DNA from: Phenylobacterium sp.
GTDB lineage: Bacteria; Pseudomonadota; Alphaproteobacteria; Caulobacterales; Caulobacteraceae
Length of the DNA stretch: 48,665 nucleotides
Assembly (NCBI RefSeq): GCF_030654915.1
Contig: NZ_JAURWM010000145.1
Coordinates: 1-48,665 of the forward strand
Direction: 5' to 3'
A program made the translations under genes and the position numbers. A model generated the notes under the pieces. That model saw only the letters and a program-made list of their open reading frames with translations, was not told where the DNA came from and did no database searches. Position 1 is the first letter of the stretch. Each line of letters opens with the position of its first letter. Below are positions 24,128 through 31,951 of this stretch, piece after piece.

Positions 24128-25510
24128 CTAGACGATCAGCCGCGTGTCGCCCGGGGGGGCGGCGAGGATGGCGGCGACGCCGTGCAGGGCCTGCGCCAGC
24201 ACCGCCTGCTTGGCCGGACCGCCGAGTGATATCCGCAGGCCGCCTCGATGGACCGGCCCGGCCGCGAAGGCGTCGGCGGTGACCAGCGACAAACCTCGGA
24301 GGTGGGCGACCTCGCGCAGCCGCTCGCCCGGCCAGTGGTCGGGGAGATCGAGCCAGAGATGGATGCCGTCCGCCTCGCCCTGGGCCTGGGGCAGGATCGC
24401 GCGGGCGATGGCCTGGCGCTCGGCGGCCTCGGCGCGGATCGCGGCCAGCAGCCGTTCGGCCGCGCCCTCGCGGATCCAGGCGGTGGCGATGGCGGCGGTC
24501 AGCGGCGAGGCCATCAGCGAGATCGCCCGCAACGCTTCGGCTAGGTCGCGGGCGGCGGCTGGACTGGGGGCGGCGACGAAGGCGGTGCGCAGGCCCGGCG
24601 ACAGGCACTTCGAGGTGGTGGCGACATACCAGGTCAGGTCCGGCGCGAAGGTGGCGAGGGCGGGCAGGGGCTCGGTCGGCAGACGGCCGTAGGCGTCGTC
24701 CTCGATGAGCGCCACTCCGGCGGCGCGGGCGATCGCCGCGATCTGCCGGCGGCGCTCCAGTCCCATGGTCGTGGCGGTGGGGTTCTGCAGGGTGGGGATG
24801 CAGTAGATCGCCTTGGGACGTTCTTCGGCGCAGAGGCGGGTCAGGTCCTCGGGCGCGAAGCCCTGGCTGTCGACCGGGCAGGCGATCAGCCGCAGGCCCA
24901 GGTGGGCCGCCAGGGCGCGGACGCCGGGATAGGTGAGGGGCTCGACGATCAGGGCCTCGCCCCGGCGCATGGTCATGCCGAGGATCGTCGCCAGCGCGGT
25001 CTGGGCGCCCGGCGTGATCAGCATGCGCTCTGGCGAGACCTCGCCCAGGCAGGGCGCGAGCCAGGCCGCGGCGGCGGCCTTCTGGGCGATGGAGCCGGCG
25101 CCGGGATGGTAGGCCATCAGGGCCTGGGCGTCGGTGCGTTCGAGCACCGCGCGGGCGGTCTCCTTCAGCAGGGCGGCGAAGTTCAAGCCCTTGGGCGGCG
25201 GCGGCAGGTTCATGCTGAGGTCGACCATCCCGACCTCATCGTCGGCTGGGCGGCCGGCGACGAAGGTGCCGCGGCCGACCGCGCCCTCGACCAGGCCCTT
25301 GGCGCGGGCGGCGCTGTAGGCGCGGGTGACGGTGGTGAAATCGACGCCGAGCACGCCGGCCACGGTGCGTTGCGGCGGCAGTTGTTCGCCGGGTTGGAGC
25401 TCGCCCTCGCCGATGGCGGTCTCAAGCGCGCGCAGGATGGCGAGATAGATCGGGCCGTCCTCGCGATCGACGCGGCGCAGCCAACGAGCGGTGGTCAATT
25501 CGGGCGCCAC
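24128..25510 (-). CDS. MocR-type GntR regulator/PLP-dependent aminotransferase fusion
   Basis: A 460-aa MocR (PdxR/TauR/YczR-type) regulator. The N-terminal winged helix (residues about 15-85) reads GPIYLAILRALETAIGEGEL, GEQLPPQRTVAGVLGVDFTT, VTRAYSAARAKGLVEGAVGR. A class I aminotransferase-like domain follows, with N243 in LQNPTAT, D271/D272-x-Y274 in IEDDAYG and the PLP Schiff-base Lys301 in ATTSKCLSPGLR. Such proteins sense a PLP adduct or amino compound and usually control a divergent gene. Here the divergent gene encodes a DUF983 protein, and the 65-80 nt spacer contains ATACAA-type dyads that are likely its operator. Confidence 0.93.
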   Translation of the reverse strand: MAPELTTARWLRRVDREDGPIYLAILRALETAIGEGELQPGEQLPPQRTVAGVLGVDFTTVTRAYSAARAKGLVEGAVGRGTFVAGRPADDEVGMVDLSMNLPPPPKGLNFAALLKETARAVLERTDAQALMAYHPGAGSIAQKAAAAAWLAPCLGEVSPERMLITPGAQTALATILGMTMRRGEALIVEPLTYPGVRALAAHLGLRLIACPVDSQGFAPEDLTRLCAEERPKAIYCIPTLQNPTATTMGLERRRQIAAIARAAGVALIEDDAYGRLPTEPLPALATFAPDLTWYVATTSKCLSPGLRTAFVAAPSPAAARDLAEALRAISLMASPLTAAIATAWIREGAAERLLAAIRAEAAERQAIARAILPQAQGEADGIHLWLDLPDHWPGERLREVAHLRGLSLVTADAFAAGPVHRGGLRISLGGPAKQAVLAQALHGVAAILAAPPGDTRLIV

Positions 25511-25534
25511 GGTTGCCTTTCCCCGTCAATGTCC

Positions 25535-25577
25535 ATACATTGGTATAAGAATGTAGGTATCAATACAACAATTGTAT
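25535..25577. promoter_or_regulatory. AT-rich dyads between MocR and DUF983 genes (candidate MocR operator)
   Basis: A run of related half-sites: ATACAT, GGTAT, ATGTAGGTAT, then a perfect palindrome ATACAA-CAA-TTGTAT at 25563-25577. Strikingly AT-rich compared with its surroundings. MocR proteins typically bind two or more spaced dyads in such divergent promoters. Confidence 0.6.
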
Positions 25578-25590
25578 GCAGGACGTGTCG

Positions 25591-26010
25591 ATGCCCTCCT
25601 ATGATCCTCCCAAGCCCATCATCTCGGGCATCCGTTGCCGCTGCCCTCGCTGCGGCGAAGGCAAGCTGTTCAGCGGCTTCCTGACCGTGGCGAAGGAATG
25701 CGACGCCTGCGGCTTGGACTACTCGTTCGCCGATCCGGCCGACGGCCCGGCCTTCTTCGTGATGACCGCCGTCGGCATGGTCGTGATCGCCGTCTTCACC
25801 TGGGTCGAGGTCGCCTATCACCCGCCGTTGTGGGTGCACATGGTCACGGTGTTTCCGGCCCTGATCATCGGCTGCCTGGGCGCCTTGCGGCCGGTGAAGT
25901 CGTGGATGGTGGCCTCGCAGTTCTTCCACAAGGCCGAGGAAGCCAAGTTCTCCAGCCTGGGCGGCCACGGCGAAGGCGGCTTTGGCCTGCGCGGCAAGGC
26001 CCGCGACTAG
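25591..26010 (+). CDS. DUF983 family protein
   Basis: A 139-aa protein of the DUF983 family. An N-terminal zinc-ribbon-like half (GIRCRCPRCGEGKLFSGFL and KECDACGLDY, giving CxxC pairs) is followed by FADPADGPAFFVMTAVGMVV, the family signature leading into the first of two membrane helices, with the second at MVTVFPALIIGCLGALRP. ATG 25591 is preferred because AGGA lies about 8 nt before it; ATG 25576 overlaps the palindrome and lacks a ribosome site. The C-terminus overlaps the convergent TetR gene by 4 nt (CTAG). Probably controlled by the divergent MocR protein. Confidence 0.9.
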   Translation: MPSYDPPKPIISGIRCRCPRCGEGKLFSGFLTVAKECDACGLDYSFADPADGPAFFVMTAVGMVVIAVFTWVEVAYHPPLWVHMVTVFPALIIGCLGALRPVKSWMVASQFFHKAEEAKFSSLGGHGEGGFGLRGKARD

Positions 26011-26618
26011 GCTCGACCACCTCTTGGCCGCGTCGGATGTCCGAGATAGGCGCGGCCGAGGTGGACCAGTTCATCCTCGAACTCCTGCGAGAGCAGGAAG
26101 TCGGCGCCTTCCAGCACCGCCGCGCGCATCGCGCCCTGCACCGCCCGTGACAGCACGAAGGCGGTGACGCGCGACAGCGGCCGGCCCTCGGCGTCGAGGA
26201 AGGCCGACTGCACCGGCTCGAAGCCGGCCATCAACTCCCGCGGATCGTGAGTGGCGTAGAGGGCGGTGACGGCTAGGCGCCGGGCCTCGGTCCGGTCGCT
26301 GAAGGCGTGCAGGAAGGCGCGGATGATCGCGCGGTCGCGCGCCAGCCCCTGCGTCTCGCCGGCCAGGATCGCGACGACCCTCGCTTCGAACGCCGCCTTT
26401 TCCTGAAGCGCCAGGGCGTTGATGATCGAGCGCTTGTCGGGAAAATAGCGATAGAGGGTGCCGATGCTGACCCCGGCTCGTTCGGCCAGGGCGTTGGTGT
26501 TGAAGCCGGGCTCGCCGACGCTCTCCAGAAGCTGAGCCGCGGCCTCGAGGATCACGTCCAGCGTCGCCCGAGACCGAGGCTGGGTCGGCGTTTTTCGTGT
26601 TTTTTCAGCGCTCTTCAT
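26007..26618 (-). CDS. TetR/AcrR family transcriptional regulator
   Basis: A 203-aa TetR-type repressor. The helix-turn-helix lies in residues about 15-65: RATLDVILEAAAQLLESVGE, FNTNALAERAGVSIGTLYRY, FPDKRSIINALA. A helical ligand-binding domain follows. It is divergent from a hotdog-fold thioesterase gene across 94 nt containing nested inverted repeats, so that gene is the probable target, and the ligand may be an acyl or aromatic CoA compound (inference). It ends overlapping the DUF983 gene tail-to-tail. Confidence 0.92.
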   Translation of the reverse strand: MKSAEKTRKTPTQPRSRATLDVILEAAAQLLESVGEPGFNTNALAERAGVSIGTLYRYFPDKRSIINALALQEKAAFEARVVAILAGETQGLARDRAIIRAFLHAFSDRTEARRLAVTALYATHDPRELMAGFEPVQSAFLDAEGRPLSRVTAFVLSRAVQGAMRAAVLEGADFLLSQEFEDELVHLGRAYLGHPTRPRGGRA

Positions 26619-26649
26619 TCGAAACCTCCCGCGTGATCTCGCTCCGAGA

Positions 26650-26690
26650 ACCTGAGTAACAGAAGCTGAGCTTTGCTCATATTCTCAGGT
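26650..26690. promoter_or_regulatory. Nested inverted repeats between TetR and thioesterase genes
   Basis: Outer arms ACCTGAG (26650-26656) and CTCAGGT (26684-26690) enclose an inner dyad TGAGC-TTT-GCTCA (26667-26679). Their position in the divergent promoter makes them good TetR-operator candidates. Confidence 0.55.
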
Positions 26691-26712
26691 CTTCACGATT
26701 TTGGAGACAGCG

Positions 26713-27201
26713 ATGACCTGGGCGACCGAACGACTTGATGTCCTGAAAGCAGGAACGGGGAGCGTGCCGCCGATCGTCGAGACGCTGAAGATGGGGTTGA
26801 TCGATGACTGGGGCGAGGGCTGGGTCCGCAAGAGCTGGACCCCCGCGCCGGAGCTCAAGACCGCCGACGGATCGCTGTTCGGGGGCTATCTCGCGGCGCT
26901 GGCCGACCAGGTGCTGAGCTTCGCGACCATGACCGTCGTGCCCGGCGAGATGCTGTTCCGCACGCTCAATCTGCAGATGAATTTCCTGCGGGTCGGACGT
27001 ACCCAGCCGCTAAAGATCGAGGCCCGTGTCGTGGCTCAGACCCGGCAGATGATCACCGTGCGGGCCGAGTTCCGACGCGAGGACGGAGAACTGATCGCCG
27101 AGGCGAGCGCGCAACAGCTGCTGATGACCTTCGAACGCTGGCCGGCCGAGCGCGCGGCGATGGAGGCGACGGCGAAGGCCGATGCGGCCGTGGTGAGTTA
27201 G
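26713..27201 (+). CDS. PaaI-like acyl-CoA thioesterase (hotdog fold)
   Basis: A 162-aa single-domain hotdog thioesterase expected to hydrolyse an acyl- or aryl-CoA thioester. The fold pattern is visible: the loop and central helix GSLFGGYLAALADQVLSFAT, then RTLNLQMNFLRVGRTQPLKI and ITVRAEFRREDGELIAEASA. The usual catalytic Asp/Glu of this group would lie in the ALADQV segment. ATG 26713 is chosen because GGAGA lies directly upstream; an in-frame upstream start at 26701 would swallow that site. Likely repressed by the divergent TetR protein. Confidence 0.85.
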   Translation: MTWATERLDVLKAGTGSVPPIVETLKMGLIDDWGEGWVRKSWTPAPELKTADGSLFGGYLAALADQVLSFATMTVVPGEMLFRTLNLQMNFLRVGRTQPLKIEARVVAQTRQMITVRAEFRREDGELIAEASAQQLLMTFERWPAERAAMEATAKADAAVVS

Positions 27202-27223
27202 GGAGCCTTGTCCATTTTGACGG

Positions 27224-27305
27224 GGAGGGGGCGGGGCGCTGAGCTTGAGGCTCGCCCCCTCCACCACCCTTCGGGCGGTCCCCCTCCCCCGCTACGCAGG
27301 GGAGG
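27224..27305. repeat. Three consecutive intergenic hairpins (REP-like)
   Basis: GGAGGGGGCG/CGCCCCCTCC, ACCACCC-ttc-GGGCGGT with one mismatch, and CCTCCCC/GGGGAGG in a row. The CCACCCTTCGGG...GTCCCCCTCCCC wording is typical of intergenic elements in Caulobacteraceae. Confidence 0.55.
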
Positions 27306-27418
27306 AAAGCCGTCGGGTCGGAGCGAATTATTTCGCGGGTTTGGGAACGCTCCGCCGGCCTGTGGATTAATCAGATGCGGCGGCCAAGACGCCCCCCCCG
27401 ACTAAGTCGCCGCCACCC

Positions 27419-27458
27419 GACCCCGGCCCTCCAAAAGGAGTGTCGGGGTCTTTCGTTT
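27419..27458 (+). terminator. Intrinsic terminator
   Basis: Stem GACCCCG/CGGGGTC enclosing an inner CTCC-AAAA-GGAG helix, followed by TTTCGTTT on the plus strand. Probably ends the thioesterase transcript, although more than 200 nt downstream of its stop. Confidence 0.65.
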
Positions 27459-27616
27459 GGGCGGTGGGCGCGGCGCCTGCGACAACAATGACAATGGGCT
27501 AGGCCGATGGACTGCGCCATATAGCAGCCACGTTTTGACGCGGCGCTTCCAGAGCGACGAGGTCAGCCTGTGGGGACAGGCAAGGGCGCTTCCGACATGT
27601 CGGAGGCGCCCTTTTC
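27459..27616 (+). ncRNA. Candidate small RNA between two terminators
   Basis: A roughly 125-150 nt stretch that starts after one plus-strand terminator and ends in another, with no credible protein and no plus-strand gene to account for the second terminator. I could not find a clear promoter; the AT-richer ACAACAATGACAA and CATATAGCA segments are the only hints. Presented as a possibility, not a recognised RNA family. Confidence 0.25.
27584..27616 (+). terminator. Strong intrinsic terminator
   Basis: Thirteen-base-pair stem (GGGCGCTTCCGAC paired with GTCGGAGGCGCCC, one G-U) with a 2-nt apex, followed by TTTTC on the plus strand. On the minus strand only two T follow, so it is oriented to stop rightward transcription into the HIT gene. 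Confidence 0.8.
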
Positions 27617-27637
27617 ATGCCTGGGGGTCCGGCGCGC

Positions 27638-28141
27638 TTAGAGTGGCGGTGGACTGATCGCCTGGGCGATCCTGCCCGCGAGGTTCGCCAATTCCGTCTC
27701 GTCCATCGCCAGGACCCCCGCGCGTTCGGCGTCGAGGGCGGCGAATTGCTGGCGCTCGAGCGGCACGCCCGGCGGCAGGGGCGCGACATGCCAATGGACG
27801 TGGCGGTTAGCGTCCTGGCTGCCCAGCGAGAGGATGTAGACCCGCTCGACATCCAGCACCGCCCGCAGGGCCTCGGACACCGCGAAGACCACGGCCTGAA
27901 GGCGCAGATAGTCCGCCGGGCTGAAGTCGCCGGTGACTTGCTCGAGATGGGCCTTGGGGCAGACGAGCACATAGCCCAGCAGAGGCGGGTGCTTGTTCAG
28001 GAAGGCGATGGCGAAGTCGTCTTCAAAGACCACGTGATGGGCGAAGGCGTCGTCGCCGGAGACCAGACCGCAGATGAAGCAAGGCCTTTCTCGGACCTGA
28101 GCCAGATACCGTTCGACGTCGAATTTCTGTCGTTGGGGCAC
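27638..28141 (-). CDS. HIT family protein
   Basis: Histidine-triad nucleotide hydrolase/transferase-like protein of 167 aa. The HIT signature is NRHVHWHVAPL (H-x-H-x-H), preceded by the domain core FLNKHPPLLGYVLVCPKAHL. An N-terminal CFIC pair plus the ahead-lying His in AHHVVFED may bind zinc as in many HIT proteins. Expected to act on a dinucleotide polyphosphate, a nucleoside phosphoramidate or an adenylylated substrate. ATG 28141 chosen. Confidence 0.9.
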   Translation of the reverse strand: MPQRQKFDVERYLAQVRERPCFICGLVSGDDAFAHHVVFEDDFAIAFLNKHPPLLGYVLVCPKAHLEQVTGDFSPADYLRLQAVVFAVSEALRAVLDVERVYILSLGSQDANRHVHWHVAPLPPGVPLERQQFAALDAERAGVLAMDETELANLAGRIAQAISPPPL

Positions 28142-28296
28142 GCTGGCCTCTCCGCGCAGTCCAGATCCCTTCGTTCATAGCAGGGCCGGACACTCAGGAC
28201 GAAAACCCTTAGGCACGTTCTAGGGGAGACACCTGATTTCGCGTCGGGTGATCGGCGCGCAGGGTAGGGCCGAGCGAAATCGCAGGGGTCGGCGCC

Positions 28297-28758
28297 ATGA
28301 CAGCCAGAATCGACGAGTTCATGCCGGCCACGGCGGATTTTCCATCGGGCAAGCAACGGATGTTCGTCCGGTATTTCACTGGGATCCTGATCGACCTGGT
28401 GGTTCTCAACCTGTTCGATGAGTTCTCCGACCGGGTGACGATCGACTCGTTCTCGATATCGTTGTTGGCGGCGGTGCTGTTTCAGTTCCTGCTGAAGCTG
28501 ACGATCGAGGTGGAGCACCGGGTCGGCAAGTTCTTCAAGGCGCGGAGCGGCCGCACGATGGTCTTCCTGCGCTTCTTCTTCGCCTGGCTGGTGCTGTTCG
28601 GCTCAAAGTTCGTGATCCTGGAGGCGCTCTCCATGGTGTTCGGAGATCGCGTCATGTTCACTGGCATGTTCCATGGAATGCCGGCGCTGATCCTCGTGGT
28701 GGTGACGATGCTGGTCGCCGAAGAGGCGGTCGCGCGCCTCTATCGTCAGTTCAAGTGA
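28297..28758 (+). CDS. Integral membrane protein of unknown function
   Basis: A 153-aa protein with four hydrophobic segments (FTGILIDLVVLNLF, SISLLAAVLFQFLLKL, VFLRFFFAWLVLFGSKFVIL, ALILVVVTMLVAEEAVARLY) separated by charged loops (DEFSDRV, EVEHRVGKFFKARSG). The even spacing and charged intramembrane-flanking residues suggest a compact four-helix protein. I do not recognise the family. It is divergent from the HIT gene and converges on the EthD gene with a 13-nt gap. Confidence 0.7.
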   Translation: MTARIDEFMPATADFPSGKQRMFVRYFTGILIDLVVLNLFDEFSDRVTIDSFSISLLAAVLFQFLLKLTIEVEHRVGKFFKARSGRTMVFLRFFFAWLVLFGSKFVILEALSMVFGDRVMFTGMFHGMPALILVVVTMLVAEEAVARLYRQFK

Positions 28759-28771
28759 GCAGCGGCGGCCG

Positions 28772-29134
28772 CTAGAAAATCACCCGCTCCTGGCCCCACC
28801 AGAGGGGCGAGCGGGAGAGGTCGATGAAGCGTTGTTCGTCCTCCAGCAGCAGCCGGCCGGCGGCCTTGGCCGCCTCGTCGTTCGCCCCGGCCATGTCCTC
28901 GAAACTGTCCCACCAGAGCTGGGCCACGCCGTCATAGCCTTCCGGCCCGCCGCGCACGGCCCGCGGGCTATCGGAGATCTCAGGCGGCAGGCTGTGGAGT
29001 TGGACATAGCGGCGGATGCGCAGCGCCTCGCGCACGCTGGCGACCAGCGGGGCGTGGGTGTTGAACCAGTAGTCCTGAAAGCTCTCGCGGGTGAATTCGG
29101 GCCGCCGCACCAGGGCGAAGGTCAGCTTGATCAT
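28772..29134 (-). CDS. EthD domain-containing protein
   Basis: A 120-aa ferredoxin-like-fold protein of the EthD group (dimeric alpha-beta barrel). The family opening is clear: KLTFALVRRPEFTRESFQDY, then WFNTHAPLVASVREALRIRR with the conserved His, and YDGVAQLWWDSFEDMAGA and LLLEDEQRFIDLSRSPLW near the end. EthD proteins are associated with degradation of ethers and other xenobiotics, and some related folds are decarboxylases or dehydratases; no substrate can be named here. Confidence 0.88.
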   Translation of the reverse strand: MIKLTFALVRRPEFTRESFQDYWFNTHAPLVASVREALRIRRYVQLHSLPPEISDSPRAVRGGPEGYDGVAQLWWDSFEDMAGANDEAAKAAGRLLLEDEQRFIDLSRSPLWWGQERVIF

Positions 29135-29192
29135 GACGGCGGTTCCCTTGAGCGATGCGCTTGCGAAACTGTCGGCTGGGCGCGGCGTGAAC

Positions 29193-29792
29193 TCAAGTGA
29201 TCGCCTGCGCGCGGACCACGTAGCGGAGCGGCCCGGAGACCTTGGCGTCCAGCGGCCAGCAGGTGGCCAGGACCAGCTTGGTCCCCTGGGCGTGAGGGTC
29301 GACGCCGGAGGCGTCCCAGCGCACCACTTGGCCGCCGGTGACTTCGAAGCGGACGACCTGGCCGTCGGCGCGGGTCACCCGGATCTCGTCGCCGGGGCGG
29401 ACCTTGGCCAGGAAGGCGAAGTGGGTGTCGCGGTGGGCGGCGTAGACCGCCGCGCCGCGCTCGCCGGCCTTGGGCGTGCCGCTGAGATGGCCGGGGCCGA
29501 AGGCTAGGGCCTGGCCGCTGGCGCCTTCCAGCACGATGGCGCTGGCTTTGAGGCGGGGGACCTCGATCTTGGCGACCGGCCAGGTGTCGGCCCAGGCCCA
29601 GGGCTTAACCGGCGCGCCCGTCTCGACCGACTGGGCGAAGGCGCGTTCCAGAAGGACTTGGGCGAGGGTGGCCTTGGCATGGATCCAGAGACCTTGGCCC
29701 ATCATCACCAGGCCGATCAGCAGGATTGTCGCGCCGAGGACGGCGATCGGGAGCCGCCTGGCGGCGGCTCCTTTCGTGGGCTGAGCGTTCAC
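29193..29792 (-). CDS. Class GN sortase
   Basis: A 199-aa Gram-negative sortase (the marine-proteobacterial type). One N-terminal membrane helix (LPIAVLGATILLIGLVMMGQ) anchors a sortase beta-barrel with catalytic His in VYAAHRDTHFAF, catalytic Cys in LVLATCWPLDAK and Arg in GPLRYVVRA. The start is the GTG at 29792, which overlaps the stop of the upstream target-protein gene as GTGA, so the two are translationally coupled. Sortases cleave an LPXTG-like signal and transfer the protein to a cell-surface nucleophile. The partner's C-terminal LPQTA motif is the obvious substrate. Confidence 0.92.
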   Translation of the reverse strand: MNAQPTKGAAARRLPIAVLGATILLIGLVMMGQGLWIHAKATLAQVLLERAFAQSVETGAPVKPWAWADTWPVAKIEVPRLKASAIVLEGASGQALAFGPGHLSGTPKAGERGAAVYAAHRDTHFAFLAKVRPGDEIRVTRADGQVVRFEVTGGQVVRWDASGVDPHAQGTKLVLATCWPLDAKVSGPLRYVVRAQAIT

Positions 29793-31951
29793 GCGGCCGC
29801 TCCACGCCGGCGGCGGAGGACCAAGGCCATCAGGGCCGAGCCGAGGATGGCCAGGGCCAGACCGCTCCACAGGCGCAGCTCGGCGTCGGTGGCGGTCTGC
29901 GGCAGAGCCAGGCCGTTCTCGGCCAATTCCGCGCCGCCAGCCTTGGCGTGCCGAACGGTGTCGCCGAACAGGGCGTCGAAGTCCCAGCCGGCCGGCAAGT
30001 TCAGCGGCAGGTCGGCGCGGACCAGGGGCGTACCCTCGGGGCGGCTAGGCGTGCGATCGACGGCGACCAGGCTGGTCTGGCTGCTGACCAGCTTGTGGGC
30101 CAGGGCGACCTCCAGGATGCGGGCGTCGGCGTGCTCGTCGCTGAGCTGGCGCAGGGTCCGGGCGACCTCGGCGTCGGTGATCTCGCGGCGGGCCCAGAGC
30201 TTGGAGATGCCTTGGCCGGGGACGGCCTTGGCGAGGGGCAGGTCGACGCTCCACGGCTTGCCGTCGATGAGACCGGCGATGGTCATGGCGCCTTTCAGTT
30301 CGCTGACCTTGGCGGCGACCACCACCGGTTCGCCGCGATAGAGGTCGGGCAGGACGGCGGGGGTGATGTCGGAGGTCACGCCGTTCAGGGTGGCGGTCAG
30401 TTCGATGGCGACGGGTTGCTCCAGCTTGGTGAACAGCTCGCGCATCCGGGTCTCGACCTGGGCGGTGGAGCCGATGTGGGTGAAGGTCCCACGGCCGATC
30501 TCCGAGGCCCGGGTCATCAGGAAGCTGTTGGGCGCCGAGCCGATGCCGACCATGAACACCCGCGAGCGGCCCTTGCCTTGGCCGACGGCCTCCAGCAGCT
30601 CCTGATCATTGCCGATCTCGCCATCGGTCAGGAAGACGACCTGGCGGATATAGCGTTCGTCGGCGGCGCGCGGATCGGCCAGGGCGGCCTTCATCGCCGG
30701 CAGCATCTCGGTGCCGCCGCTGGCTTCCAGGCCTTTGACGAAGTCCTGGGCGGTTTTCACATTGCCGCCGTCGGCCGAGACGGTGTCGGCGAACAGGGTT
30801 TCCATGGTGTCGTCGAAGCGCACGACGTTGAAGCGGTCGGCGGGCTTCAGGCGGCCGAGAGCGTAGACGAGGCTGGCCTTGGCCTGGCGCATGGACTCGC
30901 CGCCCATGGAGCCGGAATTGTCGATCACGAAGACGATCTCGCGGGCCGGTTGGCGGCTGCTGGCGGCCTTCGAGGGCGGGGTCAGGAAGGCGAGCACATA
31001 GTCTTCGCCGTTGATGGTCTCGCGGAACAGGCTGGCCTGGGGGGCGGCGAACAGCGAGGGCTTCCAGGTCAGTTCGAAGTCGCGGTCGGCGGGAACATCG
31101 CCCGACTTCAGCGTGACGGTCCGGCCGCCGGCGCCGTCGCTGGCGTTGTTGATCGCGTGGAAGCTGCTGGAAACGTCGCCCAGCGAGAAGCCAGGTTGCA
31201 GGTGGACGGTGATCGAGACCGGGTTGGTCTTGCCGTGGACGCGCGGGTCCAGGGTGACGGGGGCTTCCAGCGCGGCGCGGCCGGGGACGGGATCGGAGCC
31301 GTCGGCGCGGACGCCGGGATTGTAGCGGGGGGCGACAACCAGCGGCACGCGCAGGGAATAGACACCCGAGGATTGGCGCACCGGCGCCTGGTATTCGATC
31401 TGGACCAGGACGGTCTCGCCAGGGCCGACATTGGCGACGGCGGTGGTGAACATGTTCGGGCGCTGCTGCTCGATCAGGCCGGCCTTCTGACCGCCGGCCT
31501 TGGCGGTCTCGTAGATCTCGCGGGCCTCCGCCTTCTGCTTGATCTCGCCGACGATGACGCGGTCGCCGACCACCAGCTTCAGGCTGTCGACGGCGCCGTC
31601 TTCCGGCATCGGATAGAGGTAGACCGCCTCGACCCACTGCTTGGTCGGGTTGCGGAAAGCCTGGGTGATCTTGCCTCGGACCGTCGGGCCGCTGACGGTC
31701 AGGTCGACGTCGGTCCCGAGCCGGATGGCCTCCAGCGGGGCGCCGTCCTTGCCCTGGACCAGCAGGGATCCGGACTGCACGCCGTCCTCGGCGCCGTCAT
31801 CGTTCTGGGCGCTGACCTGGCCGGCCAGGGCCGCCAGCATCAACAGGGCGGCCAGCAGCGGCAAGGCAAGGCGCAGGCCTCGCTGGATCCAGATATCGCC
31901 GGGGCCGCCGGCGCCCAGGGCCTTCGTCAACATCGCCGGTAGCGCGTTCAT
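29789..31951 (-). CDS. Sortase target protein with VIT and VWA domains, LPQTA C-terminal signal
   Basis: A 720-aa surface protein. N-terminal signal/membrane segment (LALPLLAALLMLAALAGQVSA) is followed by a vault-protein inter-alpha-trypsin (VIT) domain, residues about 60-190, with FRNPTKQWVEAVYLYPMPED, AEAREIYETAKAGGQKAGLI, NMFTTAVANVGPGE. A von Willebrand A domain with the MIDAS motif DNSGSMGG begins near residue 344. The last 38 residues form a sorting signal: LPQTA, a hydrophobic helix, then RRRRGAAA. ATG 31951 is chosen for its GAGAGG ribosome site and normal signal peptide; the frame is open to 32071. It is coupled to the sortase gene by a 4-nt overlap. Likely divalent-cation-dependent adhesion or matrix binding at the surface. 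Confidence 0.9.
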   Translation of the reverse strand: MNALPAMLTKALGAGGPGDIWIQRGLRLALPLLAALLMLAALAGQVSAQNDDGAEDGVQSGSLLVQGKDGAPLEAIRLGTDVDLTVSGPTVRGKITQAFRNPTKQWVEAVYLYPMPEDGAVDSLKLVVGDRVIVGEIKQKAEAREIYETAKAGGQKAGLIEQQRPNMFTTAVANVGPGETVLVQIEYQAPVRQSSGVYSLRVPLVVAPRYNPGVRADGSDPVPGRAALEAPVTLDPRVHGKTNPVSITVHLQPGFSLGDVSSSFHAINNASDGAGGRTVTLKSGDVPADRDFELTWKPSLFAAPQASLFRETINGEDYVLAFLTPPSKAASSRQPAREIVFVIDNSGSMGGESMRQAKASLVYALGRLKPADRFNVVRFDDTMETLFADTVSADGGNVKTAQDFVKGLEASGGTEMLPAMKAALADPRAADERYIRQVVFLTDGEIGNDQELLEAVGQGKGRSRVFMVGIGSAPNSFLMTRASEIGRGTFTHIGSTAQVETRMRELFTKLEQPVAIELTATLNGVTSDITPAVLPDLYRGEPVVVAAKVSELKGAMTIAGLIDGKPWSVDLPLAKAVPGQGISKLWARREITDAEVARTLRQLSDEHADARILEVALAHKLVSSQTSLVAVDRTPSRPEGTPLVRADLPLNLPAGWDFDALFGDTVRHAKAGGAELAENGLALPQTATDAELRLWSGLALAILGSALMALVLRRRRGAAA

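Larger units (their letters stand above)
27202..27637. other. Repeat- and terminator-rich spacer between thioesterase and HIT genes
   Basis: 436 nt with no convincing protein gene. In order it holds a 10-bp hairpin GGAGGGGGCG/CGCCCCCTCC (27224-27262), then two further hairpins (27263-27279 and 27283-27305), a C8 tract (27392-27399), and two plus-strand terminators (27419-27458 and 27584-27616). The stretch between the two terminators is a candidate small-RNA gene. Confidence 0.6.

Noticed and set aside
29726-31942. A 738-codon plus-strand frame over the sortase-target gene
   Set aside because: Gly/Asp/Ala/His-rich shadow without domains; the opposite strand has clear VIT and VWA domains and an LPQTA signal.
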